NCBI GenBank assembly: GCA_027364695.1
Contig: DAHXOV010000071.1
Span: 1-6,039 of the forward strand
Origin: a bacterium
GTDB taxonomy: Bacteria; Bacteroidota; Bacteroidia; B-17B0; Aurantibacillaceae
Reading direction: 5' to 3'
DNA: 6,039 nt
In this document: positions 1 to 4,956 of the stretch, piece after piece
How the letters are laid out: each line of letters begins with the position of its first letter
How positions within the stretch are numbered: position 1 is the first letter of the stretch
Translations under genes and position numbers: made by a program
Notes under the pieces: generated by a model
What the model was told of the DNA's origin: nothing
The model's input: the letters and a program-made list of their open reading frames with translations, nothing else
Database searches by the model: none

Positions 1-164
1 GCTTTGCAGGCCCCAGAGTAGTAAAAGAAACCATTGGTAAAGAGTTACCAAAAGGATTCCAAACCGCAGAATTTGTCCTTGACCACGGCTTTTTAGACCA
101 AATCGTAACTCGCAGCCAACTCAAAGAAAAAATTACCCAAATACTCTATTTCTTCAAAAATTAA
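1..164 (+). CDS. accD: Acetyl-CoA carboxylase carboxyltransferase subunit beta, C-terminal end (partial)
   Basis: This is the 3' end of a gene that starts before the window. The frame begins at base 3, reads 53 residues and stops at TAA 162-164. It opens with [20 protein letters not shown], followed by [15 protein letters not shown]. This is the very conserved end of the crotonase-like fold of AccD (family consensus: FAGPRV, then LPxGFQxAEF, then HGxxDxIV). AccD pairs with AccA to move carboxyl from carboxybiotin to acetyl-CoA, giving malonyl-CoA in the first step of fatty acid synthesis in the cytoplasm. The tail after DQIV (about 19 residues, ending YFFKN) is short, as is usual for the family. 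The zinc ribbon and most of the fold lie outside the window. I saw no strong hairpin terminator after the stop, and the next gene is 103 bases on with its own promoter-like box. Confidence 0.95.
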   Translation, partial: FAGPRVVKETIGKELPKGFQTAEFVLDHGFLDQIVTRSQLKEKITQILYFFKN

Positions 165-248
165 CTGTACTCTTTTGATACTAATCAATTTATTTGCTAT
201 TCAAGTTTATTCCTGATTTTTTTAAGAATAGAATGCATTTTTTTATTT

Positions 249-256
249 TACATTTG
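249..256 (+). promoter_or_regulatory. Bacteroidota-type -7 box (TACATTTG) before the DUF1801 gene
   Basis: TACATTTG matches the Bacteroidota sigma -7 consensus TAnnTTTG exactly. It ends 11 bases before the ATG at 268, so a transcript starting 5-7 bases downstream would have almost no leader. I see no TTG/TTTG -33 element at the usual 17-23 base distance; the upstream stretch is A/T only. The box match is seen directly. Promoter activity is inferred, and the missing -33 box lowers confidence. Confidence 0.45.
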
Positions 257-267
257 CAAAAAAACTT

Positions 268-717
268 ATGAAAACAATAAGCCCCGAACAGTATATTGAA
301 CAACTCCCCGAAGAAAGAAAACAAGCATTTCAACAATTACGAAAAACTATCCTTAAAAATTTACCTAAAGGATTTGTTGAAACCATGAGTTATGGAATGA
401 TAAGTTATGTAGTGCCTCATACCTTGTATCCCAAAGGTTATCATTGTAAGCCCGAACAAGCCTTACCTTTCATCAGTATTGCTTCTCAAAAAAATTTTAT
501 CGCTATGTATCACATGGGTCTATATGCAAACGACCAACTGATGAATTGGTTGAAAGAAGAATATCCCAAACACAATAAAACCAAACTGGATAGGGGTAAA
601 AGCTGCCTGCGATTTAAAAAGCCCGAACAAATTCCATTCCAATTGATTGGAGCACTTTGCTCAAAAATAACACCAAAAGAATGGATTCAATTGTATGAAA
701 CTAAACTTAAAAAATAG
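268..717 (+). CDS. DUF1801 domain-containing protein
   Basis: A complete 149-aa cytoplasmic protein with no signal peptide or membrane segment. It matches the DUF1801 family (PF08818, YdhG-like fold) over nearly its whole length. Residues 8-35 form the opening helix pair (YIEQLPEERKQAF, then LPKGF). Residues 36-50 carry ETMSYGMISYVVP, the family's 'E.msYGmp.y' block. Residues 66-86 carry LPFISIASQKNFIAMYHMG. Residues 108-122 carry DRGKSCLRFKKPEQI, the typical 'GKsciRFkk.e.iP' block. The end (TPKEWIQLY) is also typical. The family has no settled biochemical role; Bacillus YdhG (Fra) was described as a frataxin-like iron chaperone, but that cannot be carried over safely here. Length is normal for the family. 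The ATG at 268 is the first in frame, has no Shine-Dalgarno sequence (normal for Bacteroidota), and follows the TACATTTG box at 249-256. It is probably transcribed alone: the next gene is 212 bases away behind its own promoter. Confidence 0.9.
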   Translation: MKTISPEQYIEQLPEERKQAFQQLRKTILKNLPKGFVETMSYGMISYVVPHTLYPKGYHCKPEQALPFISIASQKNFIAMYHMGLYANDQLMNWLKEEYPKHNKTKLDRGKSCLRFKKPEQIPFQLIGALCSKITPKEWIQLYETKLKK

Positions 718-764
718 TATTTTAGTACAGTTTCACTGCCTTTCTATACAATAAAAAACTATTC

Positions 765-795
765 TTGCAATTTATCAATAAAAAAACTACTTTTG
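765..795 (+). promoter_or_regulatory. Bacteroidota-type promoter upstream of the lipoprotein/propeller gene pair
   Basis: TTG at 765-767 and TACTTTTG at 788-795 are 20 bases apart. This matches the Bacteroidota arrangement TTG-N17-23-TAnnTTTG. The expected start of transcription is near 800-803, about 130 bases before the ATG at 930. The leader would contain the inverted-repeat site at 846-920. This is the best promoter candidate I see for the pair at 930-4717, and it lies outside the attC-like boundary. Boxes and spacing are seen; activity is inferred. Confidence 0.6.
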
Positions 796-845
796 TACCA
801 TCAAAAAAAAATAAAAATAACACAAAACAGAATATACAGATGAAT

Positions 846-881
846 AGCGCCTTACCTAACAAAAATGGAATGTTATGCGCT
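846..881 (+). repeat. Imperfect hairpin in the leader, left part of the attC-like site
   Basis: AGCGC (846-850) pairs perfectly with GCGCT (877-881), and TAACA (857-861) with TGTTA (871-875). This gives two 5-bp helices separated by a 6/1 internal loop and closed by a 9-base loop (862-870). It is not followed by a T-run, so it is not a normal intrinsic terminator. It overlaps the left box of the wider site at 854-920. It could be a folded recombination site, an RNA leader structure or a protein site; the sequence alone does not decide. Confidence 0.45.
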
Positions 882-920
882 ACTTTGCTTCAACTTATTT
901 CGGGTATAAACTAGTTAGGC
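854..920 (+). other. Possible attC-like recombination site (left boundary of the gene pair)
   Basis: The 67-base stretch starts with ACCTAAC (854-860), which fits the integron R'' core RYYYAAC. It ends with GTTAGGC (914-920), which fits the R' core GTTRRRY. Extended by two bases on each side, the ends are TTACCTAAC and GTTAGGCAA, complementary at 8 of 9 positions. Length is within the 57-141 bp known for attC sites. A second near-match, GTTATGC, lies at 872-878. Against the idea: apart from the terminal boxes the two arms do not pair well, so the long imperfect stem of a standard attC is not evident, and there is no integrase in the window. The ATG of the lipoprotein gene comes 9 bases after GTTAGGC, a spacing like that of cassette genes. 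Confidence 0.35.
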
Positions 921-929
921 AACATTGCT

Positions 930-1802
930 ATGACACGACAACTTCTAACAATTTTGATACTCTCACAGATTATTTCTTGCGGACAAAAAATTTCTGACAA
1001 TAAAAAAAATGACAATTCTCCCATTTCAACAGACAATTCAAACGGACAGACAAAAAAATATACTTCAAGGTATTTTGAAAACAGTTTCGCATTGACAATT
1101 TTAGACACAACTACAGACAGTTCTACATTTGTGACTTTTATGAACGCAATCAAAACAATGAATACGCCTATACAATTTGATTCTCTTTTAAATTATAATT
1201 CTGATGAATTTTGGATTGACAAAAGAGTAGATTCATATGACAGCATAATGTTTTTCAAAAATGATTCTGGAAGAATTTTATCCAACAGAATTTTATGTGA
1301 AGATGAATCTTATCGGAATGAACTTTCATTTTTAATAAAATATTTCAAACGGCTCTACAATAAATATGCACCTTATGTCAAAAATTTTGAGAGCTACAAA
1401 CAAATATATTGGGACACAATGCCTCACAGCAATTTACCATTAGTTTGCGTCCATTTTAAAATTACTTTATCACATAGACAAAGACAAAATTTTTATCTTC
1501 TCTATATTACAGCCAGCCCTTCTGGCGGTTTTGGGTCAAACAGATTTCTTTGCACTTTTAACAATAAAGGACAACTTCAAGATTGTATGATTGCTGACTT
1601 TAGCGGATACAATGAAGAAAATCATTTAACATTTGACAATAATGACAATATAATCGGAAACTATTTACATTTCCAATACTATGACAACTGCAAAACAAAA
1701 GTGGACACAATGAATTATAAAATAAAAATTAGTAAACGGGGACAATTTATTTTAGCCAACAAAATAAAAGGGTTCCGCATTGACAATGACTGCGAACAAT
1801 GA
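930..1802 (+). CDS. Predicted lipoprotein of unknown function
   Basis: A 290-aa protein I do not recognise. The N-terminus is a lipoprotein signal peptide: MTRQ, then a hydrophobic run (residues 5-15), then a lipobox-like IISC with the lipidated cysteine at 17. A hydrophilic Asn/Ser/Lys-rich tether follows (about 18-45). The mature protein would therefore be anchored in the inner or outer membrane, facing the periplasm or the surface. After that comes one mixed globular region (about 46-286). It includes an aromatic-rich part (138-160), a strand-rich stretch holding SPSGGFGSN (196-204), and repeated Asn/Asp turns (NNKGQLQD; FDNNDNIIGNY). Six more cysteines (123, 173, 208, 219, 254, 288) would allow disulphides. 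The start at 930 is chosen because the signal peptide begins there; an in-frame TAG at 912-914 rules out an earlier start nearby. The stop overlaps the next gene's ATG (ATGA), so the two are almost surely translated together, and a role with that exported protein is the best inference. Confidence 0.85.
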   Translation: MTRQLLTILILSQIISCGQKISDNKKNDNSPISTDNSNGQTKKYTSRYFENSFALTILDTTTDSSTFVTFMNAIKTMNTPIQFDSLLNYNSDEFWIDKRVDSYDSIMFFKNDSGRILSNRILCEDESYRNELSFLIKYFKRLYNKYAPYVKNFESYKQIYWDTMPHSNLPLVCVHFKITLSHRQRQNFYLLYITASPSGGFGSNRFLCTFNNKGQLQDCMIADFSGYNEENHLTFDNNDNIIGNYLHFQYYDNCKTKVDTMNYKIKISKRGQFILANKIKGFRIDNDCEQ

Positions 1803-4717
1803 CAACCTTCACAAGACAGATAAGAATTATTTCTTTTTTATTTTTTTTATTTTTTGCATTTCCGAACAATTTGCCTGCACAAGAATATCTTGACATTGAA
1901 AGTAACAATGTAAGAGTTGACCCCGATTGGACAAGGACTTATGAAGCAGGAGATTTTAGTTGGACTTATGATGTTGCTGTGGACAAATCGGGCAACATTT
2001 ATTCAACCGGATATTTTCAGAAAACTTTAAAAATAGGTAAGGATGTTTTTAATCCCGGAACAAAATGTTATTCAAGATGTCCCAACACCTACTTTTTAAT
2101 GAAGCACGATAATAAAGGAAATTTTATTTGGGTGCAATGTGGAATTGGCAGTTCAAGACCTTGTAAGATTGCCGTTGATGACAAAGGGTTCATTTATACA
2201 GTGGGCAATGCTTACGATAAAGAATTGTATTTCACTTCTTCCGATTCTACAAAAATCAAACTCAACAGACCCAATTATTTTTCTGGAATTTTTATTTGCA
2301 AATATGATGAAAATGGAAAATTACTTAAAACGAAATTTCTTTCGGAAAAAATAAATGAGACCTCAAATGATTTTTTCATAGACAATGAAAATAACTTCTA
2401 TATCGGAGGCGATTATGAGTTTAGAAATTATGATAAAAAATATGAAGCAAGAAAAAGTTTTCTCTTGCTTAAACTTGATGAAAATTGGGAATTAATTTGG
2501 AAACAAAAAGGAGACACGGTTGGACAATCCACAATAACATCTATCTGTCTGGATAAATCCTCTAATATTTACACTACAGGAAATTTCATTTCTTCAATAG
2601 ATTTTGGAAGTAAAAAATTTGTTTCGCATAATCAACCGCCATTCCAAACAAATCAAAATACTTTTGCCGCAAAATTTAATGACAAAGGACAGTTACAATG
2701 GGCCATTGATTCCATTGGTAAGTTTACTTTGGGTTCTGGAAAAGGAATTGTTTGCGACAAAAAAGGCAATGTTTATGTTGCGGCAAATTCTGGCTTTTCA
2801 AAAATATTTTTTTCTAAAATAGACAAAGACGGAAAATTACAATGGTATCATACAATTACAGGAAAGAGTTCTATTGATAATGAAAAAATGCTTATTGATG
2901 AAGACGATAATATTTATTTATGCGGAGAAGGCTATGGTGCAGTTTTTGGTTCTAACAACCCTGTATTATTTTCTTTCAAAAGTAAAGGGGCAACGGATTT
3001 TTATTTTGCAAAATACGATACAAAAGGTGAATGTTTATGGTTAAAGGCGGGAGGTGGAAAAGGAACTGACTACTGTAAATCAATAGCACTTTATAGAAAT
3101 GATTTAATTACATTTGGTTGGTTTGGCACTGAACTGAATTTCAAAGACAGCGTAATCAAAAGTAACAGTGGTTATACTTTGTGGCTTGCAAAATTCAACT
3201 TGAAAAAATTTGAATCTTCCGACAAGAAACAAGAAATGCAGACAACTTCAAAATCTGACAACTCACAGGAAAAATTCAAAATCAACAGTACAACTTGTGA
3301 GTGTTTTCAAGTAATGGAAAAGCAAAACGCATTGACACCGTCACTCAAAACATTAGTTTCTTATAGGGAATTTAAAGAAATAATTGGATGGCAATGCTTC
3401 GGAAATGAAAAATCATTTAACGAAATATTTTTTAAAAATCTTCAAACTACTTCAAGCCGTGATGCTGCCTTTTATTCATTAACAGCCATTGCATATAAGC
3501 CGATTCGCTTGGTTAATCCTGATAAAAGCTTTGGAATTAACCTTACACCTTGCACTGATGAAAAAAATATTTTTGAACTTCCTGTTGATATTAACTATAC
3601 ACACGGTATAAAGAAATACATTCCCGATTTTGAGTATAAGGAATTTGACCATACTGCAAAATCATACTTGAATGTGTTTATAAATATCGCAGAAATTGAA
3701 GAAAAAGAATTGCTTGAAAAGGTTTTATTTGATTATACAGAGGTAGATTTAAAAGATTTTTTTTCAAAAGTAAATCAGGAGTATAAAACTCAAATAAAAT
3801 TAAACGATGAAAGCCCAGAGGAAAGCATTAAAAAGATAAAGGAAGAATTACAAAAGAAAAGTATTAACATCAGCGATTTTGTATTGAATGAATTTATTTT
3901 ATCGGAAAAAACAATTCATAAAATCAATGATTCAGAAGCAGAACGATTTGAAATGATTTTTTCCAAATGGCTTGGAAATTTTACAATTGATGATATTGAC
4001 AAGGGAATCATTTATCCGAAAATAAATGCAACTTTTACCGCAAAAAATATTGGAATAGATATTTCTGAAAACATTATTAGAAAATGGGACGCATTGAAAA
4101 ATAAACCTGCAACCGATAAGGGCGAAAAATTTATACCAGCAACAATTTTAGCAGATGCTTCAGGAGTAAAATACTCCAACATTGACGGATTTAGTGCATC
4201 AATGAATAATATTTGTTTTACCCGTTCAGAAATAACAGGAACAGGAATATTACTTTCATTCAGCCAAGCAATTCTTACTACTGCAAAGTACGAGTATCCC
4301 CACAATTTAGAATTTCATAATTATCCACTGTTTGTTTTGGATTCTATCTTTGAAAACAGTGAACCGATATATGGTTATGTATACAATTATGACACCCTGT
4401 TAACTAATTTTTCAGGGCTGCTTATCAAAAGCGGAACATTCAACATCCCTTTTAAAAATAAAATAATCACCGCAAACGGCTCTAACATTATTCTAAATAA
4501 CAAACTCATTTCAGGGACAATTCTGTTCCGAACTTACAACTTAACAGATTCTAAAACTATACCGGCAAAAATTCAAATTGGTGCAGATGAAAAAATCACC
4601 ATTGAGACAACCATTGAAGAATTAGAAAAATATTTTAAAGATAGCGGGTTGACAGATTTCAAATTTGATAAAGAGGGGGGATATCTAAAAATGTATTTTA
4701 AAAAAGTTCTTCGTTGA
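1799..4717 (+). CDS. Secreted SBBP/NHL-like beta-propeller protein with an unrecognised C-terminal half
   Basis: A 972-aa exported protein. Residues 1-27 are a signal peptide: TRQIR, a Phe/Leu core at 11-21, and likely cleavage after LPA; no lipobox cysteine. Residues 58-470 hold seven diverged repeats (units start near 58, 122, 190, 247, 315, 362 and 426). Each has a D-x-x-GNIY-x-x-G part and a later F-x-x-K-x-D-x-x-G-x-x-x-W part, the pattern of SBBP/NHL-type propeller blades; seven units suggest a closed seven-bladed propeller. A polar Ser/Lys/Gln linker follows (about 471-495). The rest (496-972) matches nothing I know. It opens with a CxC pair (500, 502), has a charged, probably helical stretch (about 633-690), then a strand-rich region (about 780-930), and ends basic (FKKVLR). 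I see no type IX secretion C-terminal domain. The ATG overlaps the lipoprotein stop (ATGA), so translation is coupled. Propellers of this type usually bind protein or glycan partners; enzyme activity is not indicated. Propeller identity is fairly sure, function unknown. Confidence 0.88.
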   Translation: MTTFTRQIRIISFLFFLFFAFPNNLPAQEYLDIESNNVRVDPDWTRTYEAGDFSWTYDVAVDKSGNIYSTGYFQKTLKIGKDVFNPGTKCYSRCPNTYFLMKHDNKGNFIWVQCGIGSSRPCKIAVDDKGFIYTVGNAYDKELYFTSSDSTKIKLNRPNYFSGIFICKYDENGKLLKTKFLSEKINETSNDFFIDNENNFYIGGDYEFRNYDKKYEARKSFLLLKLDENWELIWKQKGDTVGQSTITSICLDKSSNIYTTGNFISSIDFGSKKFVSHNQPPFQTNQNTFAAKFNDKGQLQWAIDSIGKFTLGSGKGIVCDKKGNVYVAANSGFSKIFFSKIDKDGKLQWYHTITGKSSIDNEKMLIDEDDNIYLCGEGYGAVFGSNNPVLFSFKSKGATDFYFAKYDTKGECLWLKAGGGKGTDYCKSIALYRNDLITFGWFGTELNFKDSVIKSNSGYTLWLAKFNLKKFESSDKKQEMQTTSKSDNSQEKFKINSTTCECFQVMEKQNALTPSLKTLVSYREFKEIIGWQCFGNEKSFNEIFFKNLQTTSSRDAAFYSLTAIAYKPIRLVNPDKSFGINLTPCTDEKNIFELPVDINYTHGIKKYIPDFEYKEFDHTAKSYLNVFINIAEIEEKELLEKVLFDYTEVDLKDFFSKVNQEYKTQIKLNDESPEESIKKIKEELQKKSINISDFVLNEFILSEKTIHKINDSEAERFEMIFSKWLGNFTIDDIDKGIIYPKINATFTAKNIGIDISENIIRKWDALKNKPATDKGEKFIPATILADASGVKYSNIDGFSASMNNICFTRSEITGTGILLSFSQAILTTAKYEYPHNLEFHNYPLFVLDSIFENSEPIYGYVYNYDTLLTNFSGLLIKSGTFNIPFKNKIITANGSNIILNNKLISGTILFRTYNLTDSKTIPAKIQIGADEKITIETTIEELEKYFKDSGLTDFKFDKEGGYLKMYFKKVLR
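1970..3208 (+). repeat. Seven protein-level SBBP/NHL-like repeats inside the propeller gene
   Basis: The repeat is clear in protein but not as DNA copies. First half-motifs: DKSGNIYSTG (62-71), DDKGFIYTVG (127-136), DNENNFYIGG (195-204), DKSSNIYTTG (252-261), DKKGNVYVAA (320-329), DEDDNIYLCG (367-376), and a degenerate last one, LYRNDLITFG (431-440). Second half-motifs: HDNKGNFIW, YDENGKLLK, LDENWELIW, FNDKGQLQW, IDKDGKLQW, YDTKGECLW, and a final LAKFNLKK. Unit spacing is 47-68 residues. The last unit has lost the Asp-Gly turn, as often happens in an edge blade. Confidence 0.8.
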
Positions 4718-4786
4718 TAACCACCAAACAATTTAGACACCTTTACTCTTTAGAAAAGTTTGCACAGACAGACAAAGAACCACTGT

Positions 4787-4918
4787 GGCTAACAACGGCT
4801 TCGCGACTATGGCGGCTGACAAATAATTTGAAAGTGAGTGCAGTTTATATATTTTTGTATCGGGTGACGGTGATGAGCATTTTAATCCGCCACTGCGGCA
4901 AGCCCCGAACCGTTGGGT
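4787..4918 (+). other. attC-like large imperfect inverted repeat (right boundary of the gene pair)
   Basis: A 132-base element in the gap between the propeller gene and the amidohydrolase. Paired segments by eye: AACGG (4794-4798) with CCGTT (4910-4914); overlapping this, GGCTT (4797-4801) with AAGCC (4900-4904); then TGGCGG (4810-4815) with CCGCCA (4887-4892). Unpaired bases lie between them, and a 71-base loop fills 4816-4886. The left end GGCTAAC (4787-4793) resembles RYYYAAC with one mismatch. The right end GTTGGGT (4912-4918) fits GTTRRRY exactly. Length, bulged stem and long central spacer resemble Vibrio-type attC sites. The arms are GC-rich in an otherwise AT-rich window, which points to a functional or foreign element. 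It could instead be a dispersed Bacteroidota repeat or an RNA structure; no T-run follows, so it is not a typical terminator. Confidence 0.5.
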
Positions 4919-4956
4919 ACAATTTTGGATAACAGACACATAAATAGTAACTCTAT

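Noticed and set aside
165..267. Possible terminator after accD
   Set aside because: T-runs are present but I could not find a convincing GC-containing stem in front of them.
718..764. Small palindrome GTATTTTAGTAC-like sequence after the DUF1801 stop
   Set aside because: Only a few A/T pairs and no following T-tract; too weak to call a terminator.
911..1153. 80-residue - strand frame with hydrophobic parts
   Set aside because: Lies antisense to the signal peptide and first part of the lipoprotein gene, whose + strand reading has a proper lipobox.
2139..2822. Two short + strand frames (71 and 72 residues) inside the propeller gene
   Set aside because: Alternate-frame shadows of the repeat-coding region; the main frame carries the seven-repeat pattern.
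4012..4305. 97-residue - strand frame
   Set aside because: Antisense to the propeller gene's C-terminal region, which is an unbroken 972-codon frame; no independent support.
4640..4714. Type IX secretion sorting domain at the end of the propeller protein
   Set aside because: The last residues (LTDFKFDKEGG, then YLKMYFKKVLR) lack the strand pattern and the conserved glycine/Lys ending expected of that domain.
4714..4932. 72-residue + strand frame starting at TTG, overlapping the propeller gene's stop
   Set aside because: It runs through the inverted repeat at 4787-4918, has an odd start inside the previous stop region and resembles no protein; best read as a chance frame across a structured element.
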